Of a DNA stretch of 64,000 nt, positions 8,594-16,855 are shown in pieces. The notes beneath the pieces were generated by a model. That model did not search any database, was not told where the DNA came from, and saw nothing but the letters and a program-made list of their open reading frames with translations. A program made the translations under genes and the position numbers. Origin of the DNA: Victivallales bacterium (GTDB lineage: Bacteria > Verrucomicrobiota > Lentisphaeria > Oligosphaerales > Oligosphaeraceae); NCBI GenBank assembly GCA_017417585.1, contig JAFPYX010000061.1:1-64000 (forward strand). Reading direction: 5' to 3'. The stretch's first letter is position 1, and each line of letters opens with the position of its first letter.

Positions 8594-9661
8594 TCATTGG
8601 GGGAGAAGACGCTTCATGGCGAAGCGTAGCCCGAAGGCTTTTACGTTTTTCATTACAATTGGGGCCAGCTCGTCCAGTCGGGGGTTGATTTCCCGGGGCT
8701 CGGGCGGCAATTCCGCATATCCAGCAAGTGTCTCGCCGGGTTCCAGTCGGTGCAATGCGCTTCGCAGCGCTTCTGGGACCTTCACGCGCTGGAATTTGTT
8801 TATCGGCCGGAAATTCTTGGAAGCGGGATCCCACTCGTGGGTGGTGGCAACAATCTGGTCGGAATAAAAGGCGATGAGCTTGAAGCCTGGACGATGACTG
8901 CGTCCTACGGAAGGCCCCACCCATTGTGACCAGTGCTGTTTGGTGAACTCCAGGTCGAGGTGGAGATGTCCGGCGATGGCGAGAAGGAGTTGCGGGGTCT
9001 CGTCGAAGAGGTCGGCGAGTTGCGGCGCATCTAGGAACGAAGGTGGCAGACAGGGCTCGTGCTGGAGGTAGATGACAGGTTGCGAGGGATGGTCGGCCAG
9101 GTCGGCGCGGAGCCATTTCCAGGTTTTCTCGCTGAAACGCGAACAACCATTATTCTGTCCCGTGACATCCACGGTGTTGAAGATGAAGTGGAAGCCCCCG
9201 AGGTCAAAGCTGTAGTGCGTGGCGCCGAAGACCTTGTCGAAGTCCTTGGGCCAGTTGTCTCCGGGAATGACCCAGAAAGGAATCTCGCGGAGGGCTTTTT
9301 TCAGCATGGCCTTGAAATCCGCCTGGCGTTGGAAGGTGGTGGAGGCCCCTTTCATTCCTTTCGGGTTGGTGCCGATGTTGTCGCCGGTGATGAATACGGC
9401 GTCCGGCTTTAACACGTCCCGGATATACACGAGGGCGTCGTGGCTCATTTTGATGGAGTCGATATCTGTAATATGCTGGTCAGTGAGCCAGACGACCCGG
9501 AGGAGCGGATCTACGGCGCGAATGGCCCATTTTGGGGCGGTCGCGACTTCGCGTACCTCGAATTGCTTGGCAAGGTCGAAGTATTTCGCGGCTTCATCAT
9601 CCATCGCAACCAACGCCATGGATGCGATAAAAAAGAGAAAAATTTGAATTATTTTTTTCAT
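8594..9661 (-). CDS. Exported calcineurin-like metallophosphoesterase
   Basis: A 355-residue phosphoesterase with an N-terminal signal peptide (MKKIIQIFLFFIASMALVA). The metal-binding motifs occur in order: TDQH (D-x-H), FITGDN (GDx2), GDNWP, LQHEP, and AGHLH (GHxH). The substrate is unknown; the family covers phosphomonoesterases and phosphodiesterases. I chose the ATG at 9661. A TTG nine bases upstream is possible but would add residues before a normal signal peptide. The 18-bp gap to the TPR gene is pure A+T with a TAATTG word and no Shine-Dalgarno. Co-transcription with the coiled-coil/TPR protein and the HTH-EIIA gene is likely. Confidence 0.9.
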   Translation of the reverse strand: MKKIIQIFLFFIASMALVAMDDEAAKYFDLAKQFEVREVATAPKWAIRAVDPLLRVVWLTDQHITDIDSIKMSHDALVYIRDVLKPDAVFITGDNIGTNPKGMKGASTTFQRQADFKAMLKKALREIPFWVIPGDNWPKDFDKVFGATHYSFDLGGFHFIFNTVDVTGQNNGCSRFSEKTWKWLRADLADHPSQPVIYLQHEPCLPPSFLDAPQLADLFDETPQLLLAIAGHLHLDLEFTKQHWSQWVGPSVGRSHRPGFKLIAFYSDQIVATTHEWDPASKNFRPINKFQRVKVPEALRSALHRLEPGETLAGYAELPPEPREINPRLDELAPIVMKNVKAFGLRFAMKRLLPQ

Positions 9662-9679
9662 AATAAACAATTAGTATTA

Positions 9680-12073
9680 TTAGTTATGAGAAAGGTCCTC
9701 CTCCAGCCGCGGATCGGGCTGGGCACCATTGGCGACAGCCCGGCGGTACCATTCCAAGGCTTTTTTGCGCTGTGCGGCCGCCAGGCGCCGCAGGGCCTCC
9801 TGATGGACCGGGTCGCGCTGGGAGGCCAAATCCGTTTCGGAGGCCAGGGTCATCTGAAGCATGGCCAACGTCATGGCGGTCTCGCCGTCGGTGGGCTGAA
9901 GTTCCAATGCACGAGTGAGCTGCCGGATGGCGGCGTCCCGCCATTGCAGGGTGCTCAGTGCATTTCCAAAGAGCTTTGTCGTCTGGAAATCCTGTGGCTT
10001 TAGTGCGACGGCACGTGAGAGGTAGGCCAGGGCCCATTGCGGCTGGTTGAGTTGTAGCATCGTGAAGCCAAGCGCCAGAAGGATGTCATGGTCGTCCGGG
10101 TTCAGTCGGAAGGCGGCGGTGAGATATTTGGATGCCTCGGAGAAATCATTTCGTCCATACGCCAGGACGCCCAGGCGCTTGAGCGCGGTGGGATTTTCTG
10201 GCTGGATGGCCAACGCCTGTTCGTAATTCCACTGCGCGGATTCATTTTTCCCCGCCCGCTCGGCATCGACGCCTTGACGGATGTAGGCACGGAGGATGAT
10301 GGCGTCCTGGCGTGAAAGCAAAGTGGCTGGCTGGGAGGCCACTTCCTCGATGGCGGGAACCGCCGGTGTAAGAAGTGACTCGGCTTCTGCCTTTGCCGCC
10401 GCGGCATTGGCTGTGGCGGTTGCCTCCTCCTGTGCGCGAAGAGCCTCGGCGAGAGCGTTTTTTTCATTCTCGCGCCGGATCAGCGCAATCTCGAGGTCGT
10501 GTTGTTTGCGGGTGGATTCCTCCAGTTGCGAGCGCAGTTCCTGCAACTGTGCCATCCAGACGCGTTCCGCCGCCTTGACGGCCTCTTCGGCCTGGGTGCT
10601 TTGCATCAGTTCATCGATGCGTTCCTTCTGGGTCTGGACAGTGACTTGCGCCGTCGCTAGAGCCTGGCTTGTTTGTTCGGTCTTTTCTTTCAGGGCTGCG
10701 ATTTCGGCCTGGCAGCGGCTAAGTTCGGCTTCGGTGTCCTGTGCATTGGCGCTGATGCCCTCGCTGGCCTTGGTGGCCGCGTCAAGCTGTGCCTGCAAAG
10801 CGGTAATTCTGTCTTGCAAAGCGCTGATTCTGGCTTCGGCCTCCTTTAAGTGTTGTTCATTCTGAGCCGCAGTGGCCTCCATCTTCCCCAGGAGTTCCCG
10901 TTGGGAATCCACGGTCTGCTGAAGTTCCTCGTTGCGCGCGCCAAGCTGCTGGTTCTTAAGTTGCGTGGCCTCGGCGCTCTGGCGTTGTTCGGCATAGGCC
11001 TGGTTGGTCGCGGCCGCCCGGCGCCGAAGGTCGGTGAGTTCCTGGAGCTGTGTTGCCGCAGTCTCTTCCGACTGCATCAGGCGCCGCCGGAGATTGAGGA
11101 CTTCCATCTGCGCGCCTTGCAGTTCGGCCTCAATGGCGCCCAGCTTTGCGCGAAGTTGCTCGGCTGCAGCCTGCTCGTCTGAGATTGCCGCCAGAAGCGT
11201 CGGGTCCTTTTTTTGCTGCTGGAGTGTCGTTTGCAAGTCCGTGACCTGCTGCCGCAAATCTGCAGCCTGACGCTGCCAATCCTGGGCGCTTTGCTGTGCC
11301 GTGGCCAGCTGTTGCCGTAGGGCGTCGATTTGCTCGATGGCCATGGTGTGCCATTGTGCCTCCCGTTGCGTCTGCTGCAGCAATGCATCACGGGCGGTTG
11401 CAGTCTGCTCCAGAAGACGCCCGGTCTGCTCCAGCTCGGTGCGCACGACGGAGAGTTGCCTTTCCAGCTCCTGGGCCTCTGCGAGATTCTGCGCAAGGGT
11501 CGCGTTTTTGCGCAGGTCCTCTTGCGCGGCGGCGAGTTCGGCGGTCAACCGCTGGACCTGAGCAGTGAGGACCTCGCGGTCGCCTCGGAGGATACGGATG
11601 TTTTCCTCGTTGGCCGTCTGGGCGGCGGCTTCGGCGCGAGCCAGTTGCAACTGGTCTCGCATTTCGCGAAGCTGGGTTTCAAGAACAGTGATTCGCTCAC
11701 GGCAGGTCTGGAGTTCGGCGTTGTCGGAAGCCAGCTGGGCAATGAGGTCTTCCCGTGAAAGAAAGGCGGTGTTTTGACGGTTCTGCTCCTTGATGTTTGC
11801 GATTTTCTGCCGGCAGTAATCGATACGGAACGTGATGATTGTGACATTCCAGTCCGGGTAGTCATGATGAACTTGTTCAAAAATCTCCAATGCCTGTTCA
11901 TAATGGCGCAGTGCCGCCAGATCGGCATGGTCTTTTTCCTCCTGCTCCGCCAGTGTCATTGCCTCATAGCCGCCGAGCCAGATACGGCGGGCAGGGTCCG
12001 ACGGGGCCGCGCCTATCGACAGAGTCATGAAAAGCAGGGAGACTAGTAGGAAAATGCGAAAGGTGTTTTGCAT
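9680..12073 (-). CDS. Exported coiled-coil and TPR protein
   Basis: A 797-residue protein with a signal peptide (residues ~5-23), then a TPR-like start (YEQALEIFEQVHHDYPDW). A very long Gln/Glu/Ala-rich coiled coil follows (about 95-560), then at least four tetratricopeptide repeats (about 575-780; for example ALAIQPENPTALKRLGVLAY and RALELQPTDGETAMTLAML). No enzymatic domain is visible. The architecture suggests a periplasmic scaffold or tether. AGGA upstream of the ATG at 12073 gives a weak ribosome-binding site. It is followed by the phosphoesterase and HTH-EIIA genes. The function is unknown. Confidence 0.9.
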   Translation of the reverse strand: MQNTFRIFLLVSLLFMTLSIGAAPSDPARRIWLGGYEAMTLAEQEEKDHADLAALRHYEQALEIFEQVHHDYPDWNVTIITFRIDYCRQKIANIKEQNRQNTAFLSREDLIAQLASDNAELQTCRERITVLETQLREMRDQLQLARAEAAAQTANEENIRILRGDREVLTAQVQRLTAELAAAQEDLRKNATLAQNLAEAQELERQLSVVRTELEQTGRLLEQTATARDALLQQTQREAQWHTMAIEQIDALRQQLATAQQSAQDWQRQAADLRQQVTDLQTTLQQQKKDPTLLAAISDEQAAAEQLRAKLGAIEAELQGAQMEVLNLRRRLMQSEETAATQLQELTDLRRRAAATNQAYAEQRQSAEATQLKNQQLGARNEELQQTVDSQRELLGKMEATAAQNEQHLKEAEARISALQDRITALQAQLDAATKASEGISANAQDTEAELSRCQAEIAALKEKTEQTSQALATAQVTVQTQKERIDELMQSTQAEEAVKAAERVWMAQLQELRSQLEESTRKQHDLEIALIRRENEKNALAEALRAQEEATATANAAAAKAEAESLLTPAVPAIEEVASQPATLLSRQDAIILRAYIRQGVDAERAGKNESAQWNYEQALAIQPENPTALKRLGVLAYGRNDFSEASKYLTAAFRLNPDDHDILLALGFTMLQLNQPQWALAYLSRAVALKPQDFQTTKLFGNALSTLQWRDAAIRQLTRALELQPTDGETAMTLAMLQMTLASETDLASQRDPVHQEALRRLAAAQRKKALEWYRRAVANGAQPDPRLEEDLSHN

Positions 12074-12171
12074 GTTGATTCCTGCTTGCGTTTATGTGCG
12101 GTGCTATGTCGTATGCCGCTTCCGCAAAAGGGTGCCTGCGCACTTGGTGGGAACTTGCCTTGCGGCAGCGG

Positions 12172-13155
12172 TCATCGTTTCAGGTATTTTGAGAGTGGCG
12201 ATGTCCGGGTGGCGGCCCGGCGGATGCTGGCGGCGATGAGTTCGTCGGCGTCCGGGGTGGATTGGTCTGCCATCGGCGCAACGGAGTCGGGTTCCGCATC
12301 TTGCGGGCGGTGTTCGAGTTCCGCAATGGAACGTCGAAGGGCGCGAACGAGTTGCGGCGAGCAAAATGCGGCTGCTTCCAGAAAGTCCTTCCGTGCAAGG
12401 CGTGTGGCGTCGGCGCCGGGAAGAAGCTGTACGCCGGCCAGGACCAGACTGGAGGTCCGAAAGCCCATCGCATTGGCGAAGATAAGCTGCAGGACCAGGT
12501 CATGCCCGAGCAGGTCTGCCCCCTGGCTGCGGGCGAGCGCCGCTTCGGCGGGAGTGGCCAGGTGAAATCCAGGGCGTCCCAGAAAAGTGCATAGCATCGG
12601 GGTTTCGCCGATTACCGCGAGGGCGTTGATGATCTCGGAGTTCTGGAATTGCGAAAGTGTCTCGGCCAGATTCGGGAAAGGCTGTTCCAGGTGTCGGTGC
12701 AGGCCTTCAATTGGTGAAAAAGCATAGCCGTTGATGAAATCTGTAAGCATTGCCCACCTCCCAGACTTGAGGTCTGGATTCAGGCTCAGGGCGCAATCGA
12801 TAAACAAGGCATTCCTAGCTCCGGCGGAATGGGCGACCGCTGCAGGGAAAAGCCCCGGGAGAACCCCGTGTCCATCGGCGGTACGCCAACCGCCCGCATG
12901 AACCAATATTGGCACGCCGTGGCAACGTCCGAAGAGTATCTGCGGCTGTTCCCCGTCCGCGTTTGGACGGGGCGGCAGCGCGAGATGACCGAGAAGTACC
13001 TTGCACTGTGGCTCGTCGTCGAAGAGTCCTTGGAGGACGAAGCCGCCGTCAACCCGCAGAAAATACCGTGGCCTTTCCCACTCGGCGAAGTTCTCGGCGA
13101 GGAAATTCGCTTCCTGGCTGGCGGCAGTAGCAAATGTGTCGTGCGTCAGCGTCAT
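12172..13155 (-). CDS. Degenerate purine-nucleoside-phosphorylase-like protein
   Basis: A 327-residue cytoplasmic protein whose length and motif order follow the PNP/MTAP phosphorylase fold. FGRCHGVPILVHAGGW matches the phosphate-side strand, WAMLTDFINGYAFSPIEG matches the LITDHINLTGxNPL region, and FLGRPGFHLATPAEAALARSQGADLLGHD (split over 197-226) matches the GPxFETxAE...GADxVGMS region. By eye the key residues are changed: HxYEG reads WRTADG, NAAGG reads DCALS, FET reads HLAT, and GMS reads GHD. I infer a non-catalytic or re-purposed homologue. It overlaps the upstream EamA gene by 4 bp (ATGA), so the two are translationally coupled. Confidence 0.75.
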   Translation of the reverse strand: MTLTHDTFATAASQEANFLAENFAEWERPRYFLRVDGGFVLQGLFDDEPQCKVLLGHLALPPRPNADGEQPQILFGRCHGVPILVHAGGWRTADGHGVLPGLFPAAVAHSAGARNALFIDCALSLNPDLKSGRWAMLTDFINGYAFSPIEGLHRHLEQPFPNLAETLSQFQNSEIINALAVIGETPMLCTFLGRPGFHLATPAEAALARSQGADLLGHDLVLQLIFANAMGFRTSSLVLAGVQLLPGADATRLARKDFLEAAAFCSPQLVRALRRSIAELEHRPQDAEPDSVAPMADQSTPDADELIAASIRRAATRTSPLSKYLKR

Positions 13156-14129
13156 TTTGACCCAGGTTTAACATCTTCGCCTGACAGTGGCTTTCGTCGG
13201 TCGCCGGGGAGGCTGGTGACCACGAGGGAGCAGACGATGATGACGGTTCCGGCAACCGTCCAGGCGTTCATCTTTTCGCCCGCGAGCAGACATGCCAACA
13301 GGCAGGCGAAAATGGGTTTCAGAAGAAAGGTCATGGACGCCAGGTAGGCCGTGATGTATTTCATGGAACCGTAGTAGAGCGTGTAGCCCAGGATGGTCCC
13401 GACGACAACGACGATGATGAGTTCGAGCAGTCCGGAACGGCAGGAATTCAGTTCACCGGGCTGGTATTTCCACAGTGCCAAAGGGATGACCAGCATCGAG
13501 CCAATCAGCGAGGAGAACCCCATGAACAGCCCCGCGCCATAGCGTTTGACGATCCGGCGGGTAATGCAAACGCTTAGGGCAAATGTCAAGGCGGAACATC
13601 CCATCAACAACAAGCCCAGACTGATTGTGCGGTCGGGGCGTCCGGACTCGAAGAAAAAGCAAAGAATGCCGCAGATTCCCACCACCATGGCAAGCCATTT
13701 TTTTACATTCCATGGCTCGCCGTTGACAAAGCGGGCGAAGATGATGGTGAAGAGCGCATTGGAACTAAAAACGACGGCGGCGGAGAAGGCGTTGTGGAAA
13801 TACGGCAGGGAAAACTGATACAAGGAAATGGAGATGGTCACGCAGGTCAGGCCGTTGATCAGAAATGCCAGCCAGTCGCAGGCTTTGAGGCGTCTCCCGC
13901 AGTGCCGGAAAGCCGGATAGAAAAGGGCAATCAAGACAATTCCGGAGAAGAAGAAGCGCAAGAAACACATCAGGAAGCCGTTGATCGGGGTGCCGCCGAC
14001 GGCATCGATGCGCTCCCGGAGAGCCTTGCAGGTGAGTTCGATGGTGCTGAAGCAGAGAATTCCGAGGACCGCGAGTGACAATCCAAGTTTTGATACCGGA
14101 GAAGGAGATTGGTCTTGGGAGAGACTCAT
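13152..14129 (-). CDS. EamA/DMT-superfamily transporter
   Basis: A 325-residue polytopic membrane protein with about ten hydrophobic helices in two EamA-type halves (residues ~15-150 and ~165-310). Typical features include FLRFFFSGIVLI in helix 2, SLYQFSLPYFHNAFSAAVVF in the first half and YYGSMKYITAYLASMTFLLKP in the second. Members export metabolites such as amino acids, or nucleotide sugars; the substrate here is unknown. The 4-bp overlap with the PNP-like gene suggests a shared task, possibly in nucleoside or related metabolite handling, but that is only an inference from context. Confidence 0.9.
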   Translation of the reverse strand: MSLSQDQSPSPVSKLGLSLAVLGILCFSTIELTCKALRERIDAVGGTPINGFLMCFLRFFFSGIVLIALFYPAFRHCGRRLKACDWLAFLINGLTCVTISISLYQFSLPYFHNAFSAAVVFSSNALFTIIFARFVNGEPWNVKKWLAMVVGICGILCFFFESGRPDRTISLGLLLMGCSALTFALSVCITRRIVKRYGAGLFMGFSSLIGSMLVIPLALWKYQPGELNSCRSGLLELIIVVVVGTILGYTLYYGSMKYITAYLASMTFLLKPIFACLLACLLAGEKMNAWTVAGTVIIVCSLVVTSLPGDRRKPLSGEDVKPGSK

Positions 14130-14195
14130 GGCGGATGGCTGAATGCCGGCAGTCAGAAGGAAAAACGGGAATTTACAGTTATGTTATAGGACAAC

Positions 14196-14223
14196 TTCAA
14201 AATGCCCCTCCCTCTAATATAAA
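14196..14223 (+). promoter_or_regulatory. Possible promoter of the secreted-protein gene at 14231
   Basis: TTCAAA, a 16-base spacer, then TATAAA ending at 14223. A start of transcription 6-8 bases further on would fall at the ATG at 14231. That would give either a leaderless message, or a 25-base leader if the in-frame ATG at 14255 is used. Confidence 0.35.
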
Positions 14224-14230
14224 CCTGTTT

Positions 14231-14890
14231 ATGGCCACGACCTGCCGCAAACCAATGATGTTTTTGTTTACGCTGTTGGCTTTCAGCGTGATGCAGGCGC
14301 GGGGCTTGACAGTTGAGCAAAGCTTTGTCTTTGATGCCTCAGGAGGAATGAGGGTGACCTATGCCTATGAGGTGCCCAATCGCTGGGCGGGTTTCCTGAC
14401 GGCTCTTCAAAAAGAGGCTACAGATCAGATGGGCCTCGCCGCAGTCGGAGGCGTACTGGATGAAGATGCCGTCCGGCGGCAGTTTTCGGATCTGTCAGGG
14501 GTCTATGTTGAAAATTATTCACTTTACCATCAGCTCGACGAGAGCCGGCGGGTGGAGTTCACGGTAGTGGCGTTGGATGCCGGAGAAGCACTTCAGAGCG
14601 GGGTTTTCGGCCCGATTCATTTTCGCGGGCCGACGGCGGAGAAACAAGGCTGCTTCTTTGAACTGGCGATGCCCGAGGGGGAATTGTCCCAGAAGGTGGA
14701 TGCCGCCCATGCACAGCGTCTTGCAGAGTTGCTGGATGGATTTGAATGTACGCTGAAAGTGACCACCCCGACTCCCGTCCAGGCGGCGGAATCGACCGGA
14801 ACAGCGGAGACCTCCAACCGCCGCGCATGGCGCTTGAGCATGCAGGAAATATTGTCGCGCCAATTGCCGACGGTGCGCATAAGCTGGTAA
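14231..14890 (+). CDS. Secreted protein of unknown function
   Basis: A 219-residue protein with an N-terminal signal peptide (MMFLFTLLAFSVMQARG, beginning at residue 9). The mature domain starts LTVEQSFVFDASGGMRVTYAYEVP, looks beta-rich, and has no family I can name. I use the ATG at 14231; the ATG at 14255 would give a more compact signal peptide and is equally possible. The frame is open further upstream, but that stretch overlaps the divergent EamA gene. It is one of the few plus-strand genes and converges on the HD-domain gene. Confidence 0.75.
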   Translation: MATTCRKPMMFLFTLLAFSVMQARGLTVEQSFVFDASGGMRVTYAYEVPNRWAGFLTALQKEATDQMGLAAVGGVLDEDAVRRQFSDLSGVYVENYSLYHQLDESRRVEFTVVALDAGEALQSGVFGPIHFRGPTAEKQGCFFELAMPEGELSQKVDAAHAQRLAELLDGFECTLKVTTPTPVQAAESTGTAETSNRRAWRLSMQEILSRQLPTVRISW

Positions 14891-14925
14891 GGGGAAGCGT
14901 ATTTCGTGTCCTCACGTGTGGAGCT

Positions 14926-16167
14926 TTACGACTCCAGGATTTCCAGAAGGGGGGCGGGATTTCTGGCGATGCGCTCACGATATTCTGGCGGCGTGACAAT
15001 TCGCACTGCGAAGGTTCGCAGGTAGTCGCTTTCAAGTGACGCCTTGTGGTCGCGGTCCTTCTCGAAGAGCCAGTAGTCTCCCGGGCCGCCGTTGGCGATG
15101 CGCAGGTCCTTTGGGAGCAGTTTGGTAAAATAAGGCATTGCGGCCAACACAATCTCCCCTGGCGCAAGTCTGGCGGCGGCGGCGAGACGGTCTTCCAGGT
15201 CGCGTAGTTGCGTCAGGGAACGCATGGCATTGGAGAAGTGGAGGAGTTTTGCACGAGACCACTCTTTGACCATAATCGGCTTCCCCACGGTATTTTCCAC
15301 ATATGCATAGCCATCGGGCTTGATGCAAAGGCAAGTCCGATAAAGATGACGAGTGACCAGCCGCGCGGTGAGCTGCCGGGCGAGTTTGGATTTGGCCTTG
15401 GCGAGCCAGGCGAAGAGCTGCGAGTCCGTCCACTCCCAGATTTCCTCTTCGATGGCCGCGGGGTCGGAAGCAAGAAGGAGTTCCTCCTGCAGCGCCCGTT
15501 GCATTAAACGCTGCGCGGCCAGCGCGGTCTTATTGAGGTAGCCGTGCTGGTGGAGATAGGAGTAGAATTTCTGGAGCCGCTTGCCTTCCTCGATGAATTT
15601 CTCATTGAGGGCCAAAGTGCCATCGGCGGTCTCAATTGTCTGGTATTGAATTGTCTCGATATCCGGCACGCCGGTGAAGCCGATGTGGAAGGCATCACGT
15701 TCAAGGTAGTCCAGTTTGTCGGTTCCAAGGTTGCGGTCGCTGACCCATGCGCCGAGGGGATGCTGCCCAGCCAGCATGGACTGAAGGAGTTCAACCGACA
15801 CCCCGCAGGCCTGGATGGCCTGGGACATTTTCTCAAGGCATTGCAGGCCCCGTTGATGGTGGTTCTGCGAAAGGACGGGTTCGACCTGATGGGAACAGGG
15901 GCCATGGCCGAGGTCGTGTAGCAACGCGAAGAGTTCCAGAGTACGCTGCTGGTCGGTGTCAAAATGCTGAATCCGGGCACATCGGCGTGTGCGTGCCAGA
16001 ACGCCCAGGGCATGCTCGAAGCGCGTGTGCTGAGCGCCAGGGAAAATCAGGTCGTTCAAACCTAGTTGGCGGCAGTGACGCAGTCGCTGGAAAAGCGGAT
16101 GGTCGATGATTGGCAGATAATCGCCGACCTCGACGGGACCTGAACATGGAATACAGATGGACTTCAT
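14926..16167 (-). CDS. HD-superfamily phosphohydrolase
   Basis: A 413-residue cytoplasmic protein of the dNTPase-like HD group (YdhJ/SAMHD1-like). The metal-binding residues are visible: His in TRFEHALGVLARTR, His-Asp in LLHDLGHGPCSH, and the later Asp in DKLDYLERDAFH. The N-terminal DHPLFQRLRHCRQLGLNDLIFPGAQHTRFEH is the classical start of this family (split here at residues ~28-58). The likely reaction is removal of phosphate or triphosphate from a nucleotide; the substrate is unknown. I chose the ATG at 16167 (MKSICIP); a TTG six codons upstream is also open. The 100-bp gap before it is A+T-rich with AATTAACAATTATGAAG words. Confidence 0.9.
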   Translation of the reverse strand: MKSICIPCSGPVEVGDYLPIIDHPLFQRLRHCRQLGLNDLIFPGAQHTRFEHALGVLARTRRCARIQHFDTDQQRTLELFALLHDLGHGPCSHQVEPVLSQNHHQRGLQCLEKMSQAIQACGVSVELLQSMLAGQHPLGAWVSDRNLGTDKLDYLERDAFHIGFTGVPDIETIQYQTIETADGTLALNEKFIEEGKRLQKFYSYLHQHGYLNKTALAAQRLMQRALQEELLLASDPAAIEEEIWEWTDSQLFAWLAKAKSKLARQLTARLVTRHLYRTCLCIKPDGYAYVENTVGKPIMVKEWSRAKLLHFSNAMRSLTQLRDLEDRLAAAARLAPGEIVLAAMPYFTKLLPKDLRIANGGPGDYWLFEKDRDHKASLESDYLRTFAVRIVTPPEYRERIARNPAPLLEILES

Positions 16168-16267
16168 AAAATTGGCAATTAACAATTATGAAGATTCATT
16201 TTTGATGCTAGGGATTAATCTTAAAACAATAGAAAATCCAGGCCAGAAAAGTTCTCGTGATCCTCCT

Positions 16268-16846
16268 TTACCCCTTTAGCCGAAAAGCGATGTGTTGGAC
16301 GGGGGTTCCCTTGGAGTTCCAGAGGAGTTCGAAATCGGTCTTGATGTCGGCGACGTCAGCGACTCCCTCGGGGAATGGCTCGTAGAGGTGCGGGAGTTGG
16401 GCGAACATCCGCAGCCAATCTTCGAAATAAGGCACATAGTCCGTGGAGAGGTGGAAGACCCCGCCGCGCTTGAGAATGCGCGGCACGCGGCAGAGGAAGT
16501 CGGTGCAGACGAGGCGGCGGGCGAGGTGGTGTTTCTTCGGCCAGGGGTCAGGGCAGAGCAGATGCATGCGGTCGATGGAGTCGGGCGGCAACTGGTAGGA
16601 GACCAATGCCAGGCTGGCGGCCCTTAGCACCCGCAGATTCGCAAGGCCCTCGCGGATTCCGCGCTTTTCCACGATGCGGAGGCGGTCGCTCATTACGTCG
16701 TTGCAGAGTACCAGCCGGTCGGGGTAGCGGTGCGCCAGCGTGGTGGTGAAGCGTCCCTTTCCGCAGCCCATGTCGAGTTCGACCTTGCGATCGGCGGGGC
16801 CGTCGGGCAATTCCCAGATGCCCCAGGTGTTGGTCAGGCTGTCCAT
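16268..16846 (-). CDS. trmB: tRNA (guanine-N7-)-methyltransferase
   Basis: A 192-residue SAM-dependent enzyme that methylates G46 of tRNA. The SAM motif is LDMGCGKGRFT (the usual E is D), and the family signature PDPWPKKHHLARRLV is intact, followed by GGVFHLSTDYVPYFEDW. The family usually runs 200-240 residues, so this one is short at the N-terminus. It follows the aminotransferase gene by 9 bp, suggesting one transcript with the Lrp regulator upstream. Confidence 0.94.
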   Translation of the reverse strand: MDSLTNTWGIWELPDGPADRKVELDMGCGKGRFTTTLAHRYPDRLVLCNDVMSDRLRIVEKRGIREGLANLRVLRAASLALVSYQLPPDSIDRMHLLCPDPWPKKHHLARRLVCTDFLCRVPRILKRGGVFHLSTDYVPYFEDWLRMFAQLPHLYEPFPEGVADVADIKTDFELLWNSKGTPVQHIAFRLKG

Positions 16847-16855
16847 ATTGTCCCT

